Part shown: piece by piece, positions 44,487-56,900 of the stretch
Layout: each line of letters opens with the position of its first letter
How positions within the stretch are numbered: position 1 is the stretch's first letter
Source of the DNA: Eudorina sp. 2006-703-Eu-15
Lineage: Eukaryota; Chlorophyta; Chlorophyceae; Chlamydomonadales; Volvocaceae
Direction: 5' to 3'
Assembly (NCBI GenBank): GCA_003117195.1
Contig: BDSI01000112.1
Location: 279,422-343,421 of the forward strand
Length of the DNA: 64,000 bases
Translations under genes and position numbers: made by a program
Notes under the pieces: generated by a model
What the model was told of the DNA's origin: nothing
What the model saw: only the letters and a program-made list of their open reading frames with translations
Database searches by the model: none

Positions 44487-47076
44487 ATGGCAATCGAGCA
44501 GCCTTACAATATCCCCATCTGCAGTATGCCTCGTAGCTCACGGAAGAAACTCAGTGATAGCGACAGTAGTAGCGACGACGAAAGTGGACATCTTGTTAGA
44601 TACCACCAACTTGGGCTGCCATGGGCGTTGTCGACATGGTAAGCTGCGTGCACGTGTGGATGCATTATCTCTGTTGCATACCCTGATGCAGGCAGTTCTT
44701 GTTTACTGTACCCGACAACTGTCTGCCTGCGGAGACTGCGGCATTTCGCGGATGCGCACGGCGCGTACCCTAAGAACGCTCAAAGTCCCGTAGAGTTATT
44801 TGGGAGCACGCACATGATCAGGGCAGCTCAGAAAGGGCCGTGTCCACCCGTTTGCCGGCAGGGAACACAATGCCAGGGCGATGAAGGAGCTGCAGTTGCT
44901 TTTCGAGACAACATATGCCAGGGGCGCGGTGAAGGTAAGGGGCGGTCGTGATTGTGGTTTTTGCCGGTCTGGGGCAGACGTCTAAAAGACTGTGTACGGT
45001 AATACCATTGCAGGCTGTCCAAGCAGCCATGTTTGCCGACCTGCAAACCGCTTTGCGACAGGCTGAAAGGTATGAAGCACTCATGTCCGTGCGCCCTGCT
45101 GCTACCTATGTGAACAGCAGCTATGTCATGCAACAGCGCGGCAGCCGTGCCTGCGCACATTTTAGCCCGGCAATCCCGTTTCATACCATGCCCGCACATA
45201 CTTGGCGTGCAGGATGGGAAGGCTGGATCGCACACTGGATCAGCTCCTTGCAACCGCCATGCGTGTTCTGCCCAAGCAGAAGCGGTGTGTCAGGAAACGG
45301 CACGATGCCGGCGATCAGCCAGGAGCATGGGAGTACTCTTGGCATCTGCCACGGGATCAGTTACCTCTGCCTGGGGCGCCTGCAGCAACGGGGCCCGCAG
45401 GGTTCATGCCACCTTCGCCTGGTCCGTCCGTCCCCACACCACATCCGCGAAAACAGTGTGAAGCGTGTTGCTGGTGTAGAGGGGAAGTCGGCAGGCGTTG
45501 TCCCTACCTAGGATGGAGCTGTTCGGTCTGAAGGCAGCTGCGGTGCTGCGCGACTGCAAGCATCAGGTTTGCCCCTGCCTGCTGCAGGACGATGATGCTC
45601 ACGGCGCAGAAACGGGCTATGGTGCAGATGCGGCGCTCAGCTCGGCGAGGTAAGCCCGAGTCACCGTCTCGCGCAAGTCGGATCCCGCAGGTCCATTCAG
45701 GGCACCAAGCGGTTTCCGGTTTGCTGGTTCGAACAGCACGTGGCACATGTCGAGATACGTAAGAGGGGCGCGGGCAATGGGGGTGCAGCAAATGTGCAGC
45801 CCGCTGCACCTTCGAATGTGGCCGCAGGCGGTCGGGCGGGCGATGCCTCTGATGACGAGGCCGGCGACGAGAGCGGTCACGAGGCGTGCGCCCTGGACGA
45901 CCTCCCATTGGAGGTGGTGGAGACCATCTTTGACAATTTAGGGCCCGTGGAGCTGGCGAGGTGCGCATGCGTCAGCAGGTGAGGGGATGATATCCGTTAT
46001 GGCCCTGTTGAGAGCATGATCGGGGCTGTGTTTTAGGGCAGGTTGCGTCTGATATCGTGCATGCTTGCGGATTTGCACAACGCACGCTTCTTACTCGGGT
46101 CTTGCACTACGCCGTGCAGGTCATGGCGGGACCGGTCGCGGACTGCTGACAGCGTCTGGCGCGCTCTGTACGTCCTGACTTTCCAACAGGACGCAGCGGC
46201 GCCACCAAGCAACCCTGCCGCTGCGCTGTACCCCGCGTACTACAAGTTCCAGAGTGCAGCGGCAGGCAAGCGGGGAACCGCATCACGACGCGCTTCAAAA
46301 GGGTTCCTCACTGCCGCTGTCACGGGCCATACTGCAGGAGTTCCAGCTGTCGGCAGTCATTGCCGGCTCACCGCTGGCTGACATGGTCGTGGAGCGCAGC
46401 GTGCGGTCGATTGTGTGGCTGCACCTATGAGTCACGTGCAACCCTAGCGGACACCACCTGTAGACAGGCCACCAGGACCACCTGGGACGAACCTTGGTGG
46501 CTATCACGTGGATACGGTACCTATCCACAAATGCAGCTAAGCGCATGCGGATGGCCTCGTACCCTCTGGCGCTCGCGCGCCAGGCCCATTATTTCATGCG
46601 CCCCTTGAGGCATTCATCTGGTTCTGCGCCTGCCTACAGGACGGCCCCGCGCTCTCCTGCGATGGTCCGGCCGCGTCATGGGGCCCAATGGGCCTGCATG
46701 GCTATGTTCAGGAGCTCTGCGGCACATGACGCCTGCCCGCGTGGCTGCCCTCAAGTTCCCGCGAGTGGACCAGGTGCGGACCAGCGCGAGGGACCCGGAT
46801 CAGGCGCAGTCCAGCGGCTGCAACCTTGGACCTGGCCGGGTGTATGTACCTACCTCGCGTGCTGAGCAGCAACCGGGCTTCGTGGCCTGTGCCGTTGGTT
46901 TTATGGGCACACCATTTGATCGATTGGTCGACGTGCAGGTGGTGAACTGGGCGTGCCGACGACCTCTTGGCAGCTTCGCAAGCAACAGCTCGCAGGACAG
47001 CAGCAGCGAGGACAGCGACGACGGCACGGCGGATGCCACCTCGCGAATGCGCCGGTGGGTGCTGCCTCCCGCGTGA
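44487..47076 (+). CDS. F-box protein, model incomplete
   Basis: Probable substrate receptor of an SCF ubiquitin ligase. Confident pieces: exon 1 from ATG 44487 (or 44526) to about 44594, with an acidic Ser/Asp cluster; exons 44827-44934 (MKELQLLFETTYARGAVK), 45014-45069 and 45213 to about 45463 (RLDRTLDQLLATAMRVLPKQ), helical and unrecognised; an exon ending 45978 with DDLPLEVVETIFDNLGPVEL, a clear F-box; and an exon from 46120 with SWRDRSRTADSVWRALYVLT, which completes it. After about 46265 the coding-like frame shifts by one base and reads SGEPHHDALQKGSSLPLSRA, so the sequence or the model breaks there. A last open stretch ends at 47076 with a Ser/Asp-rich tail. The helical part and the F-box part could be separate genes, but no TGTAA lies between them. 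Confidence 0.55.
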
Positions 47077-48184
47077 TGGTGTGGGGACACGAGGACACAA
47101 CCACCCGAAGGCCCCGAGCCGGCAGCTGGATAGCCGGCGCTCCAACATGCTGGTGTTTGTTTGGATATTGGCCCCAGCTGAGCGTTGGTTGCTTTCTTCC
47201 ATCTGGTTGGCGCCCCGGCCGATGCTCGGCCCGTTTCCCCATCGCCGTCCCTGTTACTCCGCGCGCCTTTGGCCAAGGATGACGACATGAATGGTGCCCA
47301 CTTGTGGCTTGCATCTTTCGATTATTGGTCCCTCTTTGGTCCATAGGATGATGTGGGCGAGTTAGAGCGGCATTCCCGTTGGTTGACAATCGATTTTTAG
47401 CCGCACAGCCTGGTCGCATGCTGGGTGTTCCTTGGGAAAGGACAGCCGCTCAGGTCTAGTCGTGCGGCAAATGCCCAATGTGATCGATGCTGTCGTTTCT
47501 AACCGGAAATCCTGAGTATGACGCGGGGCCAGGACGCGATCGTGCAGTGTGGCGATGTGAAGCAGGGCGGAGATGGGGTGTAATGTGCCGGAACCGGTCC
47601 GCTTGTCCCATCCACGGTGTGTGTTGCGGTGGGGCGTCCCGGAAACCCGAGTACCTATCCGGCAGGGCAGGCCACAGGTTGTACGCAGTAGGAGACACAG
47701 GTGTACGCAAACAGTTTTGAATTATATCATGGGCATGGCAGTTCGTACTGAAGCAGTGGCGTCGTGCTGTCGAGCGACTGTTTGAGTGAGACTGTGTGAG
47801 ATGTAACGTACTGCACATGCATCTGCTGACGGCTGCGCAGGGCAACATTGCGATGTATCATACTCTTGCGACCTGAATGACGACTGCCAACCAATATTCC
47901 TCAGCAGTGTTACAATCTTCCTTTGATATGAAGCTAGATGGTGCTGTTGCGCCGTGTCGACATACCAGTCAACTTCATAGAAAAGCTCAATTTCCCGTTG
48001 CATATGATTTTGGGCCCCCACGCATACGTATGGTGCGCCTGTGACGGAGCCGCTGTGGAAGGCGTTCACGGAACGAAGTTTCAAGGGGCGCGTGACATAA
48101 CTGGAAGGTCACATGGCATAAGGCAGCTTACGCGATAATGCAGCTGACGTAGCGCCGACCTAAGTCGGTACAGCAGGCGGCATC
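47077..48184. other. F-box gene 3' flank and kinase promoter region
   Basis: No coding frame is supported on either strand. TGTAA occurs at 47579 and 47802. Confidence 0.45.
47579..47583 (+). terminator. Candidate poly(A) signal of the F-box gene
   Basis: TGTAA about 500 nt past the proposed stop; a second one at 47802 is an alternative. Confidence 0.35.
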
Positions 48185-50039
48185 ATGTGGAACACGGGCT
48201 CGTCACACAGATTTGCTCGGCTATTGATTCTCATCTTCTTTTGGGTTTCAGCATGTCCGGGCCATGCACAAAATCTTCAGTCAGCGGGTGCCGGTTGTTC
48301 CGTGGGCCAGCCAGGAACAACGGCATCCCTTTCTGGGATAACAACAGAGCAGCTGGCGGCAGGAGGGCTCGTTTCTTCCTTGCAGTACTCTTGGGATTTT
48401 GGTGTCAGCGAAGGCCTGTTAAAGGCTGCACCTGGTAAGGGCGGTCTGGGGATGTACCCGGTCGCTCCCCCGCAGCCGTCGCCTGAGCACCCTGCCCACG
48501 ACCCGCAGGCCAGAACGTCACCCTGGCCTGCATCGCTGCCCTCAACGCCTCCATTTCGCTGCCCACGGCGCCAGTATTCCTTCAGCCCATGGCAATCAAC
48601 GTCAGCGGCGTAACGGGCGTGGTCATGGAGAACGTGATACTGAGCACCAACTGCAGCGCAGTGCTCGTGTACCAGGCGTATTTCTGCTCCCAGTACAATG
48701 TGTCTGGCAGCCTGACGGTGGGTTGGCACACCCCGTCGTCCCACCTTGCGTTGCGCAAGGCAGACTCAGCGCACCTAGCTTGGTGGGAGAACTCTCTTCC
48801 AGGTCCCAATCGGAGCATTGGGGAGGGGCTAGGTGGCGGCGAAGGTTGTGTCCGGTGCAGCTCGCTAGGCAGCTCCGTCCGCCTGCACCCGTGAGGCCGC
48901 CCGGGGCAAGCGTAATGTGCTGCTGCCGGGCACGCGACCATGAGGAGACGGTTGGAGGAAGGCGATCAGATGGCGCCGTGGCAGAGCGGCGCCCGGAGGT
49001 TCACTTCACTCCGCTGCGCTTCGCTCCACTCCGGGTGTCGTGTGCTGAACAGAAAGCGTCGCTGCATTGCCGTCGCCCGCTTAGCACCCTGACCACTGGC
49101 CGGTCACCTCTTCCATGTGTGCACGGAAACGACGACCTTAGTAAAAGCATGTAGGTCAACGAGCGAGCCTTTACGACACATAACGGCCCGCCTCGTTGCC
49201 AATCCCGGCCCCGCAGCTGCAACGCGGTGCCGTGCACTTTAGCTCTTGGGAGGATGGCTTCAGCAGCCTGCGCAACGTAACGCTGACGTGCCCGGGCGCC
49301 CCCGAGGCGGCCCCGGCGCCCCCTTGCTGGCTGGCGGCTGTGCGGACGGACGTTGAGCTGCTGGACGCCTTCCTGAGCTACATGGGCGGGATCTCTTCGA
49401 ACGTGACCATCGTGATTTCAAACAACATCACCATCAATAAGAGGTGGGGCAGCTGGTAAAAGCGGCAGGTTGAGACTCGTCCTGCCCGGCGGGAGGGTGT
49501 GCCCAGCGGATGCTGGTGGGGTGTCTTTAGCGACAAACCCGCCCGGCCCAAACCAGTCACCAAAATATGTTGGGGTGTGTGTGTGGGGGGGGGGTAGGTG
49601 GTACCGACAGCGGCAGCTTGCTCACCGAGCCGCGAGCCGCAGCCGCGGCGGCGGCAGCAGATGGATCCTCCGCTCCTATCCGCCCCTATCCGAATATGGC
49701 CGGAACGCCAACAGCCTCAGCAGCAGCGTTTTTTGTGGAGTGGTTCTCTAGATCCCTTGGGGGTCACCGTCACACACAGACAAGCGCCAAAAGCGCGCCA
49801 AACCAGCAGCGTGCTTCCGACACCGCAGCCTTTCATTTACCTTATAGGTCGGCCAATGGTTATATTTTCTACGCATATGGGCAAATTCTGGGCGTTAGTT
49901 AGTCGGCCCATCGCATGTCATGCACTCCTGTTCTGCCTTTCGAAGTAACACACTCACACTCACACTTACCGCGTGGGCTTCTCATTAAACACACTTACAC
50001 TCACCGCTGGACTTCGCGCCTCGCGGCTCAAATTTCTTT

Positions 50040-50101
<62 letters not shown>

Positions 50102-50891
50102 TGCGTCACGGTGTGGTTGCATTTCTACACACACACGCACTCCTGTTCTGCCTACCTGAGAACCTACTGCCTACCACATACTACGGTGGCGATGGTTCCT
50201 CACTCCATCCTAGCCCTGGCAACCCAACCATCGCGAACGCGAGGCGTCGGGCTCCGTCTTGGACGCAGACCACATCATCCAGACCCCCCCCCGCTCTCTT
50301 CCGGCGACGTCATCTTGCCCATCTTGTCCGCCCCGCTGCAGCTCCTGGCCGGTGGCCCCGGTCCAAGTGAACCACGGCGTGGTCCTGGCCGGCTCCTCCC
50401 GGCTGTACCGCCCGGTGCTGGATCTGAACCTGCTGGTGGCGCTGTGGGAGCTGCTGCCGGCGATCAGCGTCGGGCTGCTGAACCTCACCTGTGTCAACCT
50501 GGCGCCCACCTACATCAGCCCCGTGTTCCCCTCGGCCATGTTCGCGCTGATGACGGAGCGCGTGTGGGCCTTCCGCAGGTGAGGGCTCGAGGGGAGGCCG
50601 CGGCTGGCCCGGCGCGAGTGGCAGTTGGATGTTCGACGGGCGCCAGGGCACTGCGGATCTGCGGTGCGGGTGTAGATGTGTAAAAAGAAACTGAGCCGCG
50701 AGGAGCGGGTGTACATGTGTGGAGTGCGGAATTCCAAGGGGTGCGGAAGCGCCTGCGCCTGAGCGTTGTATATTTGTACATACAACTCTTATGTAAGGCA
50801 ACTGAGCTGCGAGAAACGGATTCCCAGCTCGACCGTCGATGTACAACGATAGATGTATATATGTTTGTGTTAAAAGAGAACTGAGTCGCGA

Positions 50892-50923
<32 letters not shown>

Positions 50924-53900
50924 CGTGTGAGGGGGGCGGTAGGGTCTCACGCACAGGGGATACAGCCCCGCGGGGCCGGCAGAGTGAGGGAGGGGGGACA
51001 CCGGGGCCTGCGGCGGCGACTGCTTGCGCCCGCGCCTGCGGGGGCGCGGGGCCGCCATGGGCTCGACCGGACTCGACCTCAGCAGGCTCACAGCTCCGTG
51101 CTGCTGCACTCGGCCCCCCTCCCGGTCTGCTCGCCCTCAGAACGGAGCGGCAGCTGTACATTGTGAATTCCACCCTGGTCATTCCGAAGGAAGAGCTGCT
51201 GTACATGACGTAAGTACGGGATGGGTGATTTTTCGACCCGTCCAGGCGTCTTGCTGTTGACCCGCGATTGTGTTGTGTTGTGATGCGGCTTGATGTGCGG
51301 TATGAGGAGGAGGGAGGGAGGAAACATGGCTTTAATACGCGGTTGATAGGGTGGGAGCGGGGAGGAGGGAGCCGTAGACTGAAGGCTCGCAAAGCTCGCA
51401 GAGCCAGGGGCGGGACTGGCGTCTACGCGTCCTCACGTCGTCACGTCGCGTCATCTTAATGGACCCCTTACCGTGCTGTGCGCAGTCACTGGCTCAAGTA
51501 CCTGACATCACCGGTGCCGGAGGACCAGGCAAGTGTCTGGGAAACGCGATGTCGACCTTCCGACCTGTGGCGTGGGGTTCTCGCGGGAGAGGTTTTGTGG
51601 CCCAACGACGCTGCCGCGACCGTGTTCGACGCCCGGTCCCTGCTGCGCAGCAGCGCCACACAATGCCGGGCAGGCAGCGGTGTCATTCTTGCGAACCTGT
51701 TGGATTCCGCGCGCCGTTTCCCGTGCCGACTTTCCCGTCCCGTTGAGGCATCGCTGGTGCGCCCCTGCGTCCAATCGCAGGCCAAGGCGGCCTGGTTGAG
51801 CGTTCTGGATCTGAAGGTGCGTCCGGCGGCGAGGGGCGCGCAGTTGCAATCCGTTACGTGCCTCCGGTCCCTTAGGCCCCGGCGGGGGGCCCGGGGGGAA
51901 GGGCGCAGCTGCGCATGTTGTTGGCGCCGACCTCCGCTGGCCCAGTGCAGCACTCCCCGGGTGGTACGGCAACATGGCAGCGGCAAGGTCGCCGTGGCCC
52001 CCATTTGTCAATAAAGACAGCGAAATCGGGAAACAATCACCGATTGCCGTCATTGTCCGGTTGCCGTGGCCCCCACCTTCCCTCCCACGTTGCATTGCCA
52101 CGGGCCCCCCCCGTGCCTCCCCGCCTGTGTCGCGCTGCCCCTCTCGTCCTTCCGGGCCCAGATCTCCAAAGTGAACGCCACGGGCATCTACTACGACGTG
52201 GTGGTGTCGTTCACCGCGACGTACACGAACGTGCTGCTGACGGACACGCTGGAGGGCTACCCGCTGCTGCCCCTCGACTTGGGGCTGGAGCTGCTGATCA
52301 GCGAGGAGGTGCCGCTGTCCGCGGTGCGGCAGGTGGTCAACGCGTCGGACTTCCTGGTGAGCCTCAAACGCAAGAGGGAGGGGGGAGGGGTATAGGACAC
52401 TGGCAGACATATTTATCCTGCGCTGCTGCCAGAGGGGTGAGGGGGTACAAGCGCGGCGGAGCAGGAATGGGGTCGGGGGTTGGGAAAAAAAGAAACGCCA
52501 AACCCTGCGGTCCTCCACCCTCCCCATTCCCACCGCACGCAGGCAGCGCTATCCCCCAGCACTCTGCAGCCCGACAGCAAGGGGCGCCGCTGGCTGTTCC
52601 TGACGCAGTCCTTCTCGCTGGCGGGACTGCCCAACGGCACCGCCGGCGGCAGCGGCAGCAGCAGCAGCGCCGCCGGCGCCGTGCAGCTGCCGGGCAGCAC
52701 CGTCATGGGTGTCGGTGCAGGGCTGCGCAGCGTGCGCCTGGACTTCGGGCCGCGGCCCAACGTGCTGGCGCTGGCGGCCGGCTCGGCGCTGATGCTGCGC
52801 AGCCTGACACTGGGCGACCTGCCGCCGCGCGCCACGGTCTACAACCCGCAGTCGCCCCTGGACGTGCTGTTGAGTCCGCTGTGGGGGGTGTCGGGAGCCG
52901 ACCCGAGCTCCGCCACCATGGACATCACCAACGCGACGGTGCTGGTGGGCGGCGCGGAGCTGCGGCTGCTGCAGCAGTGCCTGCTGCCGCCGGGAAGCAA
53001 CACCGGCCCCGACGGACCGTCCGTGGACGCGGCCATACCGGCGGCCCTGCGGGCGTTCTTCGCCTCGGCCCGCGTCGCGTCGTACAACGAATCGTACTTG
53101 CAGCTGGCTTCGGGTGCCACGGCGCGGTACACGTTCACCAACCTGACGTTCCGTACCCCCGTGGCGGCGGCGGGGGAGGCCGCGGTGGAGGACCCGGTGC
53201 TGCCGCCGGCGGCCGCCGACACCGGCGGCGGCGGCCTCGAGGGCTGGCAGGTGGGTGTGCTTGTGGGCTGCGTCGTGGGCGGCGTGGTGCTGTTGGCGCT
53301 GCTGCTCGGACGGGTGCTGGCGGTCCGGAGGCGCCGGGGGCGACAATCGGGCGCTCACCTGGACGACGCGGCGCGGCGGCAGGGAGCGTACGAGAAGTAC
53401 CTGCGCAACGGCGGCGCCGGCGGTAACGGGGCAGGGCTGCAGGGCGGCGGCGCGGCGGGCGGCGGCGGCGGCGCCGCCGCCGCTGGCCCCGGGGCCAGCT
53501 CCGACTTGGTCCACCCCAGCCACGAGCTGACGAACAGCAGCCAGGTGCTGCGGCCCGACGCGCGGCGAAGCGACCTGGAGGCGGCGGCGGCGCTGAAGGC
53601 GGCGGGCTCCGGAACCGTGTCCGCGTCGGGCGGCATCGGCACCGCGGGCCGCAGCACCTCCACCACGGGGGTGACCATCCCGGACATCAGCAGCGGGGCG
53701 GTGCTGCCCAGCGTCGGCGTCAGCTGCGCGGCGGTGGCCCCCGTGAGCAGCAGCGCGGGGGTCAGCGGAAGCGCCAGTGCGAGTGCGAGCGCCAGCGGCG
53801 GCGTCCGCGCGCCGGCGGCCTATGAACGGCCGCTGGGGTCAGCGACGGCGGGGCACTCAGCGCAATCCAGCATCACCGCCGCGGCGGCGGCGGCGGCGGC

Positions 53901-56900
53901 GGCGGGCTCGGGCCCGGGTCACGTGGGCTGCAGTCAGGTGACGGACTCGTTCGAGCGGCCGCCGAGCAGCACGGTCCTGGGGCAGCACGGACCCGTGGGT
54001 CGGTATGCGGCGCGCCTGGGCAGCGTCGCGGGCACGTCGGGTCCGAGCTCCACGCCGTCCTCCCTGGCCATGCAGACGCAGAGCATCATGGCGACGGGCG
54101 GTGCGGGCGCGCTGGAGCAGATGCACCAGATGATCCAGGTGCTGGGCCGGGACTTCAACGACAAGCAGCTCGAGGTGTACGGCATGCTGGGCAAGGGAGC
54201 CCACGGGACGGTCTACCGGGGCACGTGGCGCGGGTTGCCGGTGAGCGGGGGCCGCATGTGTAGGGAGGGGGCGGGGGCCGCATGTGTAGGGAGGGGGCGG
54301 GGGCCGCATGTGTAGGGAGGGGGGCGGGGGCCGCATGTGTAGGGAGGGGGGCGGGGGCCGCATGTGTAGGGAGGGGGACGGGGGCCGCGCATGGGATGGG
54401 TGACGATGGCGGGGAGGCTCGAGCTGGGGGTTTAGGCGCACGGGTGGTCGGTGGGCAGTGTACCGGATGGCCGAGCGCTCGGGATGCCGGACTGACATTT
54501 CACCCCGGCGGGTAGGAGCGGCTCGCCGCCCGGGGCTTGGGATGGTTCCCGCAGCAGCCCAACTGCAGCCGTTACGCCCCAGTGCGAACTCTTCCTACCG
54601 CACGGGTGAGAGCGCACCCCCTCCCTGGTCCTCACTCCTTCATCCCCTCGCCCCCTCAACTCCCTCCCCCCTCCCCCGCCCCCGTCCCGCCAGGTGGCCG
54701 TCAAGTCCATGGTGGTCAGCAACGACAGCAGCGCCCGGCAGCAGAGCCGCATCCTCATGGAGGCCGCCATCAGCTCCAGCCTGGCGCACCCCAACATAGT
54801 GTATGTGGGGACGGAGGGAACGGGGCGGGGCGGGGGAGCCTGAATTTGAACCAAAGGAAGAGGGTCACGCGGCTTTGGGCAGCTACCTACAACATCCATT
54901 ATACGGAGGGGTGCGCGCAGGCGGCGCCTGCGGGAAGCAGCCCTGCCACATCCCCCATGGGCCCGTGGGGAAAGCAATGGCTACCACTTTCCTGTACCCC
55001 CATCAGCCCGTGCGCTCGTGTCTTTGCTCGTGTCTTTGCGACACCGCAGTGGCTGAATGAGGCCACGCGAATGTTTGCCACGTCGGTGCCGGGTGTAATC
55101 GTGAGGGTCCCGGTTTCGTGGAGACCTGTGCAGCGGCGGATGCGGCCGACGGGCGAAACCGGCAAGGCGCAGCGGCGCCCTCCGCCTCAGGGCGGTGCGG
55201 TGGCGCCCTGTCGCAAGGGGCGGACCCCGTTTCGCCCCGCTGCTTGGGTCTGGGTGTTCGGTGGGATGCTTACCGTGTCCGGTGCGGCCCCGGCCCCGGC
55301 CCCGGGGTGGGGGTTGAATTGAAAAAATAAACCCGAAAGACAAGCCGGGGTGGGGTGTCCCTTCGCACCGCTCCTCCGCCTGCAGGACCACGTACGCGTA
55401 TGAGTTGCGGGAGGTGGAGCACGAGCTGGCGTCCATTTCCCCGGAGTTGGCGCGGCAGGGCGGCGGCTGGCGGCTGCTCATCATTCAGGAGTACTGCGAC
55501 GCCGGGTGAGGGACGCCGGGTGATCTGCACCCCCCTGCCCGCCCCCGAGCATCTGCCATTTCAAGCCTTGCCACCCGTTGTAGTTACGAGCGACCGTGTC
55601 AGGTAGTGACGGCCACGGTCTACGCACGACGGCTATGCGTCCTGCTCAAAAACCACTAAGCTGCTGATCACGTAGCTGCACCGAACAACTTCACCAAAGA
55701 CTAATCATAATAGTGATTGCCCTTGATTATCACGTTCGATACCTGCATCTTGATCTCGTTTGACCCCCTGCAGGCCGCTCCGGCGACTGGTGGACTGCGG
55801 CTTCTTCCTGACACCCCCCAAGCCCTCCAGCGGGCGCCCTCGCCTCAAGCTGCCCTCCGTGGGACTGAGCCGCAAGGACTCCCCCTCGGGGGAAGGCAGC
55901 GTCGGCAGCGCTACCCGGCACGACACCTCCGCCGGCCACACGGGGCCGGCCGCGGGGGTGAGCCGCGGCAGCAGCGGCAGCAGCGAGACCGGCGGGAACG
56001 GCAGCAGCCGGGCGGCACCCGCGCCCGAGCCGGCGGCGGCAGGGTTGTCGCCGGGCGCGTCGCGGATGGGGCAGGCGCCCCAGCCGTCCGGCGCGCAGCA
56101 CCAGCAGCTGCAGCAGCCGCGACCGGCGCTGGAGCCGGTGCCGGCGGATGTGCCGCCGCGGCCGTCCAGCAGCCTGATCGCGGCGAGGCGGTACGTGGAG
56201 GCGGCGCTGATGATCGCCCGCGGACTGCAGCACATCCACGACAAGAACATCGTGCACGGTGCGTACGTGTGGTCAGCGAGAAACCCCGCTAAACCCTAAG
56301 CCCGAGCCACCCAGGCCCGAAGATACTTACGGGACGTGTGTGTTAAAGGAAACTGAGCCGCGGGGCGTGTGAGTGTGTATGTGCACGCGTATGGCGCAGA
56401 TCACTGGAAGGGTGACTGGTGGCTGGTGGCTGGTGGCTGGTGCAGAAAGAGACGGGGGACACGGGCCAGGGGCCTGCAGCGGTACGGACCACCGCGCAGC
56501 TAACCTGCGTCCCTCCAGCCCCAAGATCTCTCTCCCCCCGTCTCTATCTCTCTCGCTCTCCCCCCGTCTCTCTCTCACACACACGAGTCTGGTCGCCCCG
56601 GCACTTCTTGGGCCTTCCTTGATGCCATCGTCCGTCCGCAGGCGACCTGAACCCCAACAACGTGCTGCTGATGCGCGCCCCGGGCACCTGGCTGGGCTAC
56701 TGCCTCAAGGTGGCGGACTTCGGGCTGTCGGTGCGGATGGCGGAGGGCGAGTCGCACATGTCCAACCTGTTCCAGGGCTCGCCGTACTACTGCGCGCCGG
56801 TGGGTTGCGGCGATCAGAACGTCAGGTACACCCGTGTCCAACACGGACCCGGTCACACCACCCGCCGGTGGTGGGTGCGCGCTGGACGACGAGGGGCCGC

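Noticed and set aside
49973..50683. 236-codon frame with a His-Thr tract
   Set aside because: Produced by the CA microsatellite; the true reading frame of exon 4 (50342-50578) differs.
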